Shown here: positions 18,220 through 29,858 of the stretch, one piece after another
Layout: each line of letters opens with the position of its first letter
How positions within the stretch are numbered: position 1 is the stretch's first letter
NCBI GenBank assembly: GCA_947625285.1
Contig: CANQNS010000002.1
Location: forward strand, 141,951 to 205,950
Length of the DNA stretch: 64,000 bases
Reading direction: 5' to 3'
Source: an uncultured Oscillospiraceae bacterium
GTDB lineage: Bacteria; Bacillota; Clostridia; Oscillospirales; Oscillospiraceae
Program-made: the position numbers and the translations under genes
Notes under the pieces: generated by a model
Database searches by the model: none
Told to the model about the DNA's origin: nothing
The model's input: only the letters and a program-made list of their open reading frames with translations

Positions 18220-18400
18220 TCGTTTGAATGCATCGCATTCAAACGAGAAGGCTTCGGCCTGCTGCAGCGCACGAAAAAGCCCGACTTAGAAAGTCGGGCT
18301 TTTCGCACGTTTGCAGGCCGCAAAGAATGATTTCCGACGCACATGTCGCCGGAAATCATATCCAACTTTATTCGGCTCTGCGGAGCCGAACTCTGCGAGG
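18217..18400 (+). repeat. modular intergenic repeat, copy 1 (long form)
   Basis: Begins with TAGTCGTTTGAAT (overlapping the polC stop codon) and ends with a 22-base block, 18379-18400, that contains GAGCCGAACTCTGCGAGG. Both ends recur exactly at 34014-34026 and 34069-34090. Inside are four hairpins: TCGTTTGAATGC/GCATTCAAACGA (18220-18246), a terminator-like stem (18275-18303), an imperfect ATGATTTCCG/CGGAAATCAT stem (18327-18360) and TTCGGCTC/GAGCCGAA (18371-18390). It shares inner blocks GCTGCAGCGCACG (18261-18273) and GCACGTTTGC (18305-18314) with the element at 21652-21841. It sits between convergent polC and malic enzyme genes. Confidence 0.75.
18275..18303. terminator. bidirectional terminator between polC and malic enzyme
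   Basis: AAAAGCCCGACTT and AAGTCGGGCTTTT form a perfect 13-bp stem with an AGA loop. The A-run on the left and T-run on the right let it work on both strands. It is embedded in the modular repeat. Confidence 0.85.
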
Positions 18401-18404
18401 CTTT

Positions 18405-19577
18405 TTATATCCTTGCCGTGCCCGTTTCGCGGGCCGCCTGGGCGACGGCGGAGGCCACCGCGTCCCGGACCCGGGGGTCGAAGGGGCTGGGGATGACGCG
18501 GCCGGCGCGAAGCTGGCTCTCATCCACCAGCCCCGCCAGGGCGTGGGCCGCCGCCAGCTCCATGGCGTGGTTTATATCGCTGGCCCGCACGTCCAGCGCG
18601 CCTCGGAACACACCGGGGAAGGCCAGGAGATTGTTGAGCTGGTTGGCAAAATCGCTGCGGCCCGTGGCGGTGACCGCCGCGCCGTTGGCTCTGGCCTCGT
18701 CGGGGAATATCTCCGGGGTGGGGTTGGCGCAGGCGAAAACCACCGGGTCTTTTGCCATGGAGCGGACCATCGCCCCGGTGACGACACCGGGGGCCGACAC
18801 GCCCACGAACACGTCCGCGCCCCGAAGGGCGTCGGCAAGGGTCCCGGTGAGCAGGTCAGGGTTGGTGACGGCGGCCAGTGCCTCCTTGGCGGGGTTGAGC
18901 CCCGCCCGGCCCACGGCGATGGGGCCGGACCGGTCGCAGACGATGACCTGGCCCGCGCCGGCTTCCGCCAGGAGCAGGCCGATGGCGGTGCCCGCCGCCC
19001 CCGCGCCGTTGACTACCACCCGGACGCTGTCCAGGCTCTTTCCCACCACCTTCAGGGCGTTCAAGAGCCCCGCCAGGACGGTGATGGCGGTGCCGTGCTG
19101 GTCGTCGTGAAACACGGGGATGTCGCACAGCTTCTTCAGCCGCCGCTCGATCTCGAAGCACCGGGGCGCGGCGATGTCCTCCAGGTTGATCCCGCCGAAG
19201 CTGCCCGCCAGCAGCGAGACGGTCCGCACGATGTCCTCCGGGTCATGGGAGCGGACGCACAGGGGCACCGCGTCTATGCCGCCGAAGGCCTTGAACAGCA
19301 CGCACTTGCCCTCCATGACGGGCATGCCCGCCTCCGGGCCGATGTCGCCCAGGCCCAGCACCGCCGAGCCGTCCGTCACCACCGCCACGGTGTTCCACCG
19401 GCCTGTGAGCTCGTAGCTTTTGGCCGGGTCCGCCTGTATGGCGAGACAGGGGGCCGCCACGCCGGGGGTATAGGCCAGGGCCAGCTCCTCCGGCGTAGTC
19501 ACCGGGACCTTGGGCGTCACGGCCAGCTTCCCACGCCAGCGGGCGTGGGCTTCCAACGATGCTTTCAGATGATCCAT
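18405..19577 (-). CDS. malic enzyme (malate dehydrogenase, oxaloacetate-decarboxylating)
   Basis: Oxidatively decarboxylates malate to pyruvate with NAD(P)+. The 390-residue protein is the short bacterial form. [35 protein letters not shown] and [20 protein letters not shown] carry substrate and metal sites. [16 protein letters not shown] is the Rossmann loop, and [15 protein letters not shown] follows. It is the last gene of nadE-fumA-fumB-malic enzyme, and fumarase product is its substrate, so the pair converts fumarate to pyruvate. Cofactor preference cannot be read here. ATG 19577 has a weak AAGGAAA site. Confidence 0.95.
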   Translation of the reverse strand: MDHLKASLEAHARWRGKLAVTPKVPVTTPEELALAYTPGVAAPCLAIQADPAKSYELTGRWNTVAVVTDGSAVLGLGDIGPEAGMPVMEGKCVLFKAFGGIDAVPLCVRSHDPEDIVRTVSLLAGSFGGINLEDIAAPRCFEIERRLKKLCDIPVFHDDQHGTAITVLAGLLNALKVVGKSLDSVRVVVNGAGAAGTAIGLLLAEAGAGQVIVCDRSGPIAVGRAGLNPAKEALAAVTNPDLLTGTLADALRGADVFVGVSAPGVVTGAMVRSMAKDPVVFACANPTPEIFPDEARANGAAVTATGRSDFANQLNNLLAFPGVFRGALDVRASDINHAMELAAAHALAGLVDESQLRAGRVIPSPFDPRVRDAVASAVAQAARETGTARI

Positions 19578-19596
19578 GCGGTTCGATTTCCTTTTT

Positions 19597-20130
19597 TCAA
19601 AGATAGGGGGAGTAGATATTGCCCCGGCAGTCGCAAAAGACCTCCGCCGGGAAGCCGTCCACCTCCAGCCGGCGCACCGCCTCGGCGCCCAGCTCGGGAA
19701 AGGCCACGATCTCGCTGCTTTTCACGTAGTTTGCCAGCAGCGCGCCGCAGCCCCCCTCCGCGGAGAAGTAGACCCCGGGCCGGGCCCGCAGCGCGTCGAT
19801 GACCGCCTGGCTCCGGCGGCCCTTGCCGATGACGCCCTGCAGGCCCTGGGCCAGCAGCCGGGGGGTGTAGGGGTCCATCCGATAGGAGGTGGTGGGCCCG
19901 CAGGAGCCGATGGGCCGGCCCGGCGGGGCCGGGGTGGGGCCGGTATAGTAGACGATCTGGCCCTGCAGATCGAAGGGAAGAGGCTCCCCCGCGTCCAGCA
20001 GCTGGCACAGCCGCTTGTGGGCCGCGTCCCGGGCCGTGTACACGACGCCGGTGATGCGGACCCGGTCTCCGGCCCGGAGGGTGCGGACGACCTCGTCCGT
20101 CAGGGGGGTATGGATGTGTTTTTCCGTCAT
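19597..20130 (-). CDS. fumB: class I fumarate hydratase, beta subunit
   Basis: The C-terminal half of the Fe-S fumarase exists here as a separate 177-residue protein. It interconverts fumarate and malate with the alpha subunit. Landmarks are HTPLTDEVVRTLRAGDRV, the IVYYTGPTPA block, GSCGPTTSYRMDPYTPRLL and GVYFSAEGGCGALLA. ATG 20130 follows the alpha-subunit stop by a single base, so the subunits are made in step. FumB here means the beta subunit, not the E. coli FumB isozyme. An L(+)-tartrate dehydratase assignment is the main alternative, less likely beside malic enzyme. Confidence 0.92.
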   Translation of the reverse strand: MTEKHIHTPLTDEVVRTLRAGDRVRITGVVYTARDAAHKRLCQLLDAGEPLPFDLQGQIVYYTGPTPAPPGRPIGSCGPTTSYRMDPYTPRLLAQGLQGVIGKGRRSQAVIDALRARPGVYFSAEGGCGALLANYVKSSEIVAFPELGAEAVRRLEVDGFPAEVFCDCRGNIYSPYL

Positions 20131-20131
20131 G

Positions 20132-20896
20132 TCAGAGGACCTCACTTGCCCAGCGGAGACTGTGGCAGCCGATGGAGACCGCGCAGGGCAGCCCCGCGAT
20201 GTGGGTGGGGGCGGCCAGGATGTTCACGCCCAGGGCGAATTTTTCCATCTGGCCGTAAAGCTCCGCCTCCAGCGCGGCGTAAAAGGGATCCGGATTGGGG
20301 CCCTGGCGCAACACGGCCTTTTTGGAAAGATAGGCCGCCCGGTCAAAGTTGCCCCCCAGACCCACGCCCACCGTCACCGGGGGGCAGGCGTCCGGCACCG
20401 CCAGGCGGGCCGTTTCCAGCACGAAGGCCTTCACGCCCTCCAGGCCGTCCGCCGGGGTCAGCATGGCGATCCGCGCCTTGTTCTCGCAGCCGAAGCCACG
20501 GGGCGCCACCGTCACCTTCACCTGGCCGCCGGGGACGATGTCCGTATACAGGCAGGCGGGGGTGTTGTCGCCGGTGTTGGTCCGGCGCAGGGGGTCCGCC
20601 ACGATGGAGGCGCGCAGATACCCCTCCCGCACCGCCCGGCGCACGCCCGCGTCCACCGCGTCGGGGATGGAGCCTGCGATGTGTACGTCCTGGCCCACCT
20701 CCAGATATACGGCGGCCATGCCGGTGTCCTGGCACAGAGGGATATCGCCGTTTTTCTCAAAATTCTCAACGATATAGGGATTGCCGAAGGCCCGGAGCCT
20801 GTCCTCCACATAGGGGGGCAGACGCAGACAGGCCCGCACATACAGCCGCGCCACGGCGTCGGTCAGCCGGGCGGCGTCCAGCTCCCGCACGCTCAT
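20132..20896 (-). CDS. fumA: class I fumarate hydratase, alpha subunit
   Basis: Carries the [4Fe-4S] cluster of the two-subunit oxygen-sensitive fumarase. Cys blocks are PLCQDTGMAAVYLEVG, RGFGCENKARIAMLTP and DACPPVTVGVGLGGNF. At 254 residues it is slightly shorter than the usual 280. Its ATG overlaps the nadE stop by 4 bases, and the beta subunit begins one base after its own stop. Oxygen sensitivity of this enzyme class fits an anaerobe. Confidence 0.92.
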   Translation of the reverse strand: MSVRELDAARLTDAVARLYVRACLRLPPYVEDRLRAFGNPYIVENFEKNGDIPLCQDTGMAAVYLEVGQDVHIAGSIPDAVDAGVRRAVREGYLRASIVADPLRRTNTGDNTPACLYTDIVPGGQVKVTVAPRGFGCENKARIAMLTPADGLEGVKAFVLETARLAVPDACPPVTVGVGLGGNFDRAAYLSKKAVLRQGPNPDPFYAALEAELYGQMEKFALGVNILAAPTHIAGLPCAVSIGCHSLRWASEVL

Positions 20897-21624
20897 TGGT
20901 CCTGATAGGCGGCGATGGGTTGCCGCTTGTGCTGGCTGGCGGCGTGGAAGCGGTCGATGAGGGCCTTGTCCCGGTCGCTGGCTGTCCCATGCAGCAGGTA
21001 CTGGTCGATGGCGGCGTAGGTGACGCCCATCTCCGTCTCGTCGGTCTGGCCCTCGAAAAGCCCCGCCGAGGGGGCCTTGGTGCGGACGGACATGGGCGCG
21101 TCCAGCCAGGCCAGAAACTCGTATATCTCCGTCACGGTCAGGTCCGCGATGGGGTTGAAGTCATGGGCCCCGTCGCCCCATTTGGTGAAGTAGCCCATAT
21201 ACGCCTCGGAGCGGTTGCCGGTACCGGCCACCAGACGGCCCTCGGCCCCGGCGATGGCGTACAGGGTAGTCATCCGCAGCCGGGGGGCGATGTTGGCGAT
21301 GGCCGCGTCGGTCATGGCGGTGACGCCGGAGAGGGCGGCAAGCTCCGCCTCCCGGACCGGGGTCAGGTCCACCAGCCTTGTCTCGATGCCGTACTTTTCC
21401 GCCACGGCCCGGCCGTCGGCCAGGTCCGCGCCGAAATTGCGGCTGGAGGCGCAGGGCATCAAAACGCCCACGGTGTCGTCGCAGGCGGCTTTGCACAAAA
21501 TGCCCACCAGCGTGCAGTCCTTGCCGCCGGAGTTGCCGTACACGATGCCCTTCTGGCCGCTTTTCGCCAGCGTCTCGCGGATGAACGCCACCCGCTTTTC
21601 AAATTCCTGTTCGTAGTTTCTCAT
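20893..21624 (-). CDS. nadE: ammonia-dependent NAD+ synthetase
   Basis: Amidates nicotinate adenine dinucleotide to NAD+. The 243-residue protein has the ATP pyrophosphatase loop VYGNSGGKDCTLVG (SGGKD), VLMPCASSRNFGADLADG, VAGTGNRSEAYMGYFTKWGDG and the KAPSAGLFEGQTDE block. No glutaminase domain is present, so ammonia is the nitrogen source. ATG 21624 is preceded by GAGGACATAATT; the upstream frame runs into a repeat element and is not coding. Grouping with fumarase and malic enzyme ties NAD supply to redox reactions of C4 acids. Confidence 0.93.
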   Translation of the reverse strand: MRNYEQEFEKRVAFIRETLAKSGQKGIVYGNSGGKDCTLVGILCKAACDDTVGVLMPCASSRNFGADLADGRAVAEKYGIETRLVDLTPVREAELAALSGVTAMTDAAIANIAPRLRMTTLYAIAGAEGRLVAGTGNRSEAYMGYFTKWGDGAHDFNPIADLTVTEIYEFLAWLDAPMSVRTKAPSAGLFEGQTDETEMGVTYAAIDQYLLHGTASDRDKALIDRFHAASQHKRQPIAAYQDQ

Positions 21625-21651
21625 AATTATGTCCTCACAGTGTTCGTGCTC

Positions 21652-21841
21652 GCAAACGTGCATTTCTTCGGGGTCCCCAAAAGGCATGCCTGCCTTTTGG
21701 GGAGAGGAGGAACCGCGAACCATTCGAGTTTTGCCGCTTGCGGCAAAAGGAGACCTGGCTCGCGAGTTCCGACGACGTGCGCTGCAGCGGGCCGCAAGCC
21801 TTTCATTTTTAAAGGCTGCCGAAAAGCAGCCTTTAAAAATG
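21652..21841 (-). repeat. modular intergenic hairpin repeat, second type
   Basis: Three perfect hairpins fill the gap between purA and nadE: CCCCAAAAGGCA/TGCCTTTTGGGG (21675-21702), TTTTGCCGC/GCGGCAAAA (21729-21748) and a 16-bp stem (21804-21819 with 21826-21841, loop CGAAAA). On the minus strand it carries AAGGCTT (21796-21802), GCTGCAGCGCACG (21776-21788) and GCACGTTTGC (21652-21661), in the same order as the copy at 18217-18400. GGAAC-CGCGA and TCGCGA-GTTCC arms also enclose the middle hairpin. No T-tract follows any stem, so it is not a simple terminator. Confidence 0.7.
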
Positions 21842-21848
21842 ACTGGGT

Positions 21849-23123
21849 TTATCCCATGTAAATGTATTCGTCCCGGCCCGCGCCCACGGAGATGTAAGTG
21901 AACTTGCAGTTCACCGCCTCCTCCAGATAGCGGATATAGGCCTGGGCGGCCTTGGGCAGATCCGCGAACTTCCGGCAGCCGGTGATGTCCCCGGAAAAGC
22001 CCTCCCGGTACTCGTAGACGGGCGTGCACTTTTCCAGCACAGGCTCCAGGGGGAACGAATCGATGCGCTGGCCCTGATACTCGTAGGCCACGCACACGGG
22101 GATCTTCTCAAAGCCCGAGAGCACGTCCAGCTTAGTCAGGGCCAGCTCCGTGGCGCCTTGCAGCAGCACGCCGTAGCGGCTGGCTACCACGTCGAAGCCG
22201 CCCACCCGCCGGGGCCGGCCGGTGGACGCGCCGTACTCGCCGCCGGCTTCCCGGAGCGCGTGGGCCTCGTCGCCGGAAAATTCGCACACGAAGGGACCGC
22301 CGCCCACGGCGGAGGAATAGGCCTTGGTGATGCCCACCACGCTGTCCAGCCGCTTGAAGGGGATGCCCGCGCCGATGGGGGCGTAGGAGGCCAGGGTGCT
22401 GGAGGAGGAGGTATAGGGGAAGATGCCGTAGTCCAGGTCCCGCAGCGCGCCCAGCTGGGCTTCCAGCAGGATGCTCTTTCCGGCGGCGTCGGCCCCGGTC
22501 AGGTATTCGGTGGTGTCCGCCACGCAGTCCAGGAAAGGCTCGCCGAACTTCATCACCCAGTCGTACATGGCGACGGGGTCCAGAGGCTCATGGCCGTAGC
22601 CCTTGGCAACGGTCAGGTTCTTCCACTCCACGATCTCGCCGACGCGCTCTTTCAGCACGTCCGGGAAAAGCAGGTCCCCCATGCGGATGGACTTACGCAT
22701 ATACTTGTCGGAGTACACCGGGCCGATGCCCCGGCGGGTGGAGCCCTGTTTCTTGGCCCCCATCCGGTCCTCCTCCAGCCCGTCCAGCAGGGGATGATAG
22801 GGCATGCAGATGGTGAGCCGGTCGCTGATCTTCAGGTTCTCCGGCCCGATGGCTACGCCCTTGGAGCGCAGATCGTCCACTTCTTTGGAAAACTGCTCCA
22901 GATCCACCACCATGCCGGGGCCCATCACGTTCACCGCCTCGGGCCGCAGGATGCCGGAGGGCAGCAGGTGCAAAATGAATCTGCCCCGCTCGTTCACCAC
23001 CGTGTGGCCGGCGTTGTTGCCCCCCTGGTAGCGGGATACGATGTCGTACTTGGAACTGAGCAGGTCCACCATCCGGCCCTTGCCCTCGTCGCCCCAGTTG
23101 ATGCCTACGACTGCTGTGATCAT
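21849..23123 (-). CDS. purA: adenylosuccinate synthetase
   Basis: GTP-dependent first step from IMP to AMP. GINWGDEGKGRMVDLL is the P-loop-like catalytic block, and RYQGGNNAGHTVV holds the His catalyst. GSTRRGIGPVYSDKYMRKSIR and GGFDVVASRYG follow. The 424-residue length is standard. AAGGAGA precedes ATG 23123. Purb lies 62 bases upstream on the same strand, so the two AMP-branch enzymes are adjacent. Confidence 0.97.
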   Translation of the reverse strand: MITAVVGINWGDEGKGRMVDLLSSKYDIVSRYQGGNNAGHTVVNERGRFILHLLPSGILRPEAVNVMGPGMVVDLEQFSKEVDDLRSKGVAIGPENLKISDRLTICMPYHPLLDGLEEDRMGAKKQGSTRRGIGPVYSDKYMRKSIRMGDLLFPDVLKERVGEIVEWKNLTVAKGYGHEPLDPVAMYDWVMKFGEPFLDCVADTTEYLTGADAAGKSILLEAQLGALRDLDYGIFPYTSSSSTLASYAPIGAGIPFKRLDSVVGITKAYSSAVGGGPFVCEFSGDEAHALREAGGEYGASTGRPRRVGGFDVVASRYGVLLQGATELALTKLDVLSGFEKIPVCVAYEYQGQRIDSFPLEPVLEKCTPVYEYREGFSGDITGCRKFADLPKAAQAYIRYLEEAVNCKFTYISVGAGRDEYIYMG

Positions 23124-23185
23124 GACGCTATCTCCTTATCGTTAAATTTCCTGATCGTTCTTTCTCTGTCCGGCGCGGCCGGCCG

Positions 23186-24619
23186 TCACACGCTGGTCTC
23201 GGCCTCCGCGCCCAGGTCGGCGGCGTACTTTTCCAGCACGGGCCGGACGTATCCCGCCAGAAAGTCTTCCGTCTGCCGGGGGGCCAGGCCCACGAATTTG
23301 CCCACGTCCAGGACCGTCTCCAGGTCCGCCGGCCTCAGATGGAAGGCCGGGTCCGCCAGGAGCCGGTCCAGCAGGTCGTTCTCGCTGCCTTCCAGCTTCA
23401 CCTTTACCGCGGCTGCCTGGGCGTGGCGGCGGATGGCCTCGTGGAGCTCCTGCCGGTCGCCGCCCTCTTTGACGGCGTGCATGAGGATGTTCTCCGTGGC
23501 CATGAAGGGCAGCTCCTCCTCAAGATGCTTTTCCATCACCTTGGGATAGACCGTGCCGCCCCGTATCACGTTGATGACCAGCGTCAGGGCCCCGTCCGTG
23601 GCGAGAAACGCCTCCGGCAGAGCGATGCGCCGGTTGGCGGAGTCGTCCAGCGTCCGCTCCAGCCACTGTGCGGCGGCGGTGTCGGCGGTGTTGCGGGCGG
23701 TGTTCAGCACGAACCGGCTCAGCGAGCAGATCCGCTCGCAGCGCATGGGGTTGCGCTTGTAGGCCATGGCGGAGGAGCCCACCTGCTCGGCCTCGAAGGG
23801 CTCGTCAAATTCCTTCATATGGGCCAGCAGCCGCAGGTCCTGGGCCAGCTTGTACATGCTCTGGGCGATGCCGCCCAGCACGTTCAGCACATAGGCGTCC
23901 ACCTTGCGGGAATAGGTCTGGCCGGACACGGGCATACAGGCGGCGAAGCCCATTTTTTGGGCGATGCGCTTTTCCAGCTCCAGCACCTTGTCCCCGTCGC
24001 CGCCGAACAGCTCCAGAAAGCTGGCCCCGGTGCCGGTGGTGCCCTTGCAGCCCAGCAGCTTCAGCCGGTCCAGCTCAAATTCCAGCCGGTCCAGGTCCAT
24101 GAGAAGGTCCTGGGCCCACAGACAGGCCCGCTTGCCCACGGTGGTGGGCTGGGCGGCCTGGAAGTGGGTGTAGGCCAGGGTGGGCACGTCCTTGTGCCGC
24201 TCCGCGAAGGCCGCCAGGGCGTCCAGGGCGTTGACAAGGAGCCTTCGGATCAGCAGCAGCCCCTCCCGCATCTGGATGATGTCCGTGTTGTCCCCCACAT
24301 AGCAGCTGGTGGCCCCCAGGTGGATGATGGGCTTGGCCTGGGGACAGGCGTCGCCATAGGTGCGGATGTGGGCCATCACGTCATGGCGCAGACGCTTTTC
24401 ATAGTCCGCGGCCCGGTCGTAGTCGATGTCATAAATGTGCTGGCGCATCTCCTCGATCTGCCCGTCGGTGATGGGCAGGCCCAGCTCCTTCTCGCTCTCC
24501 GCCAGGGCCACCCACAGCTTCCGCCAGGTGGAGAACTTGAAGTCGGGGGAGAAGACGCGCTGCATAGCCCGGGACGCGTACCGGGCGCACAGGGGATTTT
24601 CATAGATATCCTTGGACAT
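23186..24619 (-). CDS. purB: adenylosuccinate lyase
   Basis: Acts twice in purine synthesis, on SAICAR and on adenylosuccinate, releasing fumarate each time. The signature VGSSAMAYKRNPMRCERI is intact, with IIHLGATSCYVGDNTD, AYTHFQAAQPTTVGKRA and GCKGTTGTGASFLELF. The 477-residue length matches the longer human/Bacteroidetes-like PurB class rather than the 430-residue Bacillus form. ATG 24619 is placed by GGAG 9 bases upstream; a GTG at 24628 overlapping the glmS stop is the alternative. Confidence 0.96.
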   Translation of the reverse strand: MSKDIYENPLCARYASRAMQRVFSPDFKFSTWRKLWVALAESEKELGLPITDGQIEEMRQHIYDIDYDRAADYEKRLRHDVMAHIRTYGDACPQAKPIIHLGATSCYVGDNTDIIQMREGLLLIRRLLVNALDALAAFAERHKDVPTLAYTHFQAAQPTTVGKRACLWAQDLLMDLDRLEFELDRLKLLGCKGTTGTGASFLELFGGDGDKVLELEKRIAQKMGFAACMPVSGQTYSRKVDAYVLNVLGGIAQSMYKLAQDLRLLAHMKEFDEPFEAEQVGSSAMAYKRNPMRCERICSLSRFVLNTARNTADTAAAQWLERTLDDSANRRIALPEAFLATDGALTLVINVIRGGTVYPKVMEKHLEEELPFMATENILMHAVKEGGDRQELHEAIRRHAQAAAVKVKLEGSENDLLDRLLADPAFHLRPADLETVLDVGKFVGLAPRQTEDFLAGYVRPVLEKYAADLGAEAETSV

Positions 24620-24624
24620 ATCGC

Positions 24625-26463
<1,839 letters not shown>

Positions 26464-26475
26464 AGATCGGTCAGA

Positions 26476-28175
<1,700 letters not shown>

Positions 28176-28208
28176 GAGGCAAATATGCTGTGTCCGGGCG
28201 GCGGGGGA

Positions 28209-28224
28209 CCGTCCGGCCGGACGG
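28209..28224. repeat. 16-base perfect palindrome in the pyrG / kinase divergent region
   Basis: CCGTCCGGCCGGACGG reads the same on both strands. It lies between the two divergent promoters, upstream of both. It could be an operator or a cruciform-forming site; no T-tract makes it a terminator. Confidence 0.5.
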
Positions 28225-28290
28225 GGTGTGAAAAAGAGAGAAATTTTGTTTTTTTGCCGGCGGCCTCTTCCTTTTGGGCGCGAAACGCTG

Positions 28291-28296
28291 TATAAT
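28291..28296 (+). promoter_or_regulatory. -10 element of the kinase gene
   Basis: Perfect TATAAT 24 bases upstream of the kinase ATG. No convincing -35 lies 16-18 bases upstream, so it may need an activator. Confidence 0.45.
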
Positions 28297-28319
28297 AAGT
28301 CGTTATTTTTTGTGAGAGC

Positions 28320-29417
28320 ATGAGGAACGACATGGACAACGCCATCTACGAAAACGCCATCAACTGCTTCGTCATGGACGGAGAGCCGGTCAATGTGGAG
28401 CCATACGGCTGCGGGCACATCAACCACACCTTCCTCGTCACCACCGACACGGGCAGGCGGTACATCCTGCAGATGCTCAACGGCGCCGTGTTCCATGACC
28501 CGGACGGGCTGATGCAGAACGTGGTCTCCATCACCCGGCACATCGCCGCCAAGTGCGCCGACCCCCGTGGGAGCCTGCATCTGAACCCCACTAAGGACGG
28601 ACGGCTGTACACCCGGGGCAGGAAGGGCAATATGTGGCGGCTTTACGACTATGTGGAGGGCAGCATCTGCCTGCAGGCCCCGGAGACGCCGGAGGATTTT
28701 TACCAAAGCGCCATCGCTTTCGGCACTTTCCAGCAGCAGCTGGCGGATTTCCCCGCCGAGACCCTCCATGAGACCATCCCCAACTTCCACAACACCCCGG
28801 ATCGGTACCGCATCTTCAAAGAGGCCCTGGCGGCGGACCCCCTGGGCCGGGCCAGGGACGTCCGGCCGGAGATCGAGTTCGTCCTGGAAAGGGAGGCCGA
28901 GGCCGGGACGCTCCAGCGGATGCGGGACTCCGGCGAGCTGCCCACCCGGGTCACCCACAACGACACCAAGCTCAACAACGTCATGCTGGACGAAAAGACC
29001 CGCAGGCCCCTTTGTGTCATCGACCTGGACACGGTGATGCCGGGCCTGGCGGCCTATGACTTCGGCGACTCCATCCGCTTCGGCGCGGCCACGGCGGCGG
29101 AGGACGAGAAGGACCTTTCCAAAATGGAGATGAGCCTGGACGCCTTCGAGACCTACACCCGGGGTTTTCTCACCGCCTGTCCGGGGCTCACGGCCCGGGA
29201 GCGGGAGACCCTGCCCCTGGGGGCCAAGCTCATGACATTGGAGTGCGGCGTGCGGTTTTTGACCGACTACCTGCTGGGGGACGTGTACTTCTCCATCCAC
29301 CGGCCCGAACACAACCTGGACCGGGCCCGGACCCAGTTCAAGCTGGTGGCGGATATGGAGAAAAAATGGGACGACATGGCCGCCGTGGTGGCGAAGGTGT
29401 CTGAAGAGCTCCGCTGA
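28320..29417 (+). CDS. aminoglycoside-phosphotransferase-fold sugar kinase, N-acetylhexosamine 1-kinase-like
   Basis: The 365-residue protein has the APH/choline-kinase fold: GCGHINHTFLVTTDTGRRYILQ as nucleotide loop (shown in part), catalytic THNDTKLNNVMLD and metal-binding VIDLDTVMPGLAAYDFGDSIR. The THNDTKLNN form and overall pattern match NahK, which phosphorylates GlcNAc/GalNAc at C1 after release from lacto-N-biose or galacto-N-biose. Substrate is inferred from the family, not from specific residues. It stands alone with its own -10 and a terminator, but two regulators and a sugar ABC transporter follow. No phosphorylase gene is in the window. Confidence 0.75.
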   Translation: MRNDMDNAIYENAINCFVMDGEPVNVEPYGCGHINHTFLVTTDTGRRYILQMLNGAVFHDPDGLMQNVVSITRHIAAKCADPRGSLHLNPTKDGRLYTRGRKGNMWRLYDYVEGSICLQAPETPEDFYQSAIAFGTFQQQLADFPAETLHETIPNFHNTPDRYRIFKEALAADPLGRARDVRPEIEFVLEREAEAGTLQRMRDSGELPTRVTHNDTKLNNVMLDEKTRRPLCVIDLDTVMPGLAAYDFGDSIRFGAATAAEDEKDLSKMEMSLDAFETYTRGFLTACPGLTARERETLPLGAKLMTLECGVRFLTDYLLGDVYFSIHRPEHNLDRARTQFKLVADMEKKWDDMAAVVAKVSEELR

Positions 29418-29446
29418 AATACATATCTCAAATAATACCGAGACCG

Positions 29447-29482
29447 AACCCGGTCCGCCAAAGGCGGGCCGGTTTTATTTTT
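29447..29482 (+). terminator. terminator after the sugar kinase
   Basis: AACCCGGTCCGCC and GGCGGGCCGGTT pair around an AAA loop and run into TTTTATTTTT. A second weaker stem (29483-29492 with 29500-29509, one G-T pair) follows with four T. Confidence 0.85.
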
Positions 29483-29511
29483 GGGACGTTCCAGACAAAG
29501 GAATGTCCCTT

Positions 29512-29579
29512 TTGTCCTGTTATAAGACATAATTTTTCGTTTCTTATCATACCATTAAGATTGTCCTGTTTCAAGACAT
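29512..29579 (+). promoter_or_regulatory. two direct-repeat operator candidates upstream of the XRE gene
   Basis: TTGTCCTGTTATAAGACAT (29512-29530) and TTGTCCTGTTTCAAGACAT (29561-29579) are 17/19 identical, 49 bases apart. Each is itself an imperfect dyad with TGTC...GACA ends. AT-rich DNA with a TATCAT between them could hold the promoter. This is the pattern expected for a dimeric XRE repressor acting on its own promoter. Confidence 0.6.
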
Positions 29580-29599
29580 TTTTGGGGAGGAATGATCTG

Positions 29600-29842
29600 A
29601 TGGCGCGGCTGATAGACGGCGAGGCGATGAACATGGTGGGCCGGACGGTCCGCAGGCTCCGCCAGGAGCGGGGATTGAGCCAGAGGACCCTTTCCGAGCG
29701 GCTGGAGACGCTGGCGGTATATATCTGCCGGGGCTCGATCAGCCGCATCGAGGAGGGTCGCAGGACCGTCACGGACATTGAGCTGTACGGTCTGGCCCAG
29801 GTGCTGGGCGTGACCATCGACGAGCTGTTCCCGGACCTGTGA
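29600..29842 (+). CDS. XRE-family helix-turn-helix regulator
   Basis: An 80-residue single-domain DNA-binding protein of the Cro/C1 type. The HTH covers about residues 9-65: VGRTVRRLRQERGLSQRTLSERL, then SISRIEEGRRTVTDIELYGLAQVL (each shown here in a motif-length part) and the usual end DELFPDL. ATG 29600 follows GGGGAGG; an earlier in-frame start would place the second operator repeat inside the coding region. No effector domain is present. It precedes the AraC gene by 16 bases and probably shares its transcript. Confidence 0.88.
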   Translation: MARLIDGEAMNMVGRTVRRLRQERGLSQRTLSERLETLAVYICRGSISRIEEGRRTVTDIELYGLAQVLGVTIDELFPDL

Positions 29843-29858
29843 GAGCGGGGGAGCGGGC

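Noticed and set aside
18220..18246. Possible polC terminator hairpin
   Set aside because: The 12-bp stem TCGTTTGAATGC/GCATTCAAACGA has no T-tract and its left arm recurs at 34 kb, so it is treated as part of the repeat; the terminator is at 18275-18303.
26464..26475. glmS ribozyme
   Set aside because: Only 12 bases separate pyrG and glmS, too few for the ribozyme.
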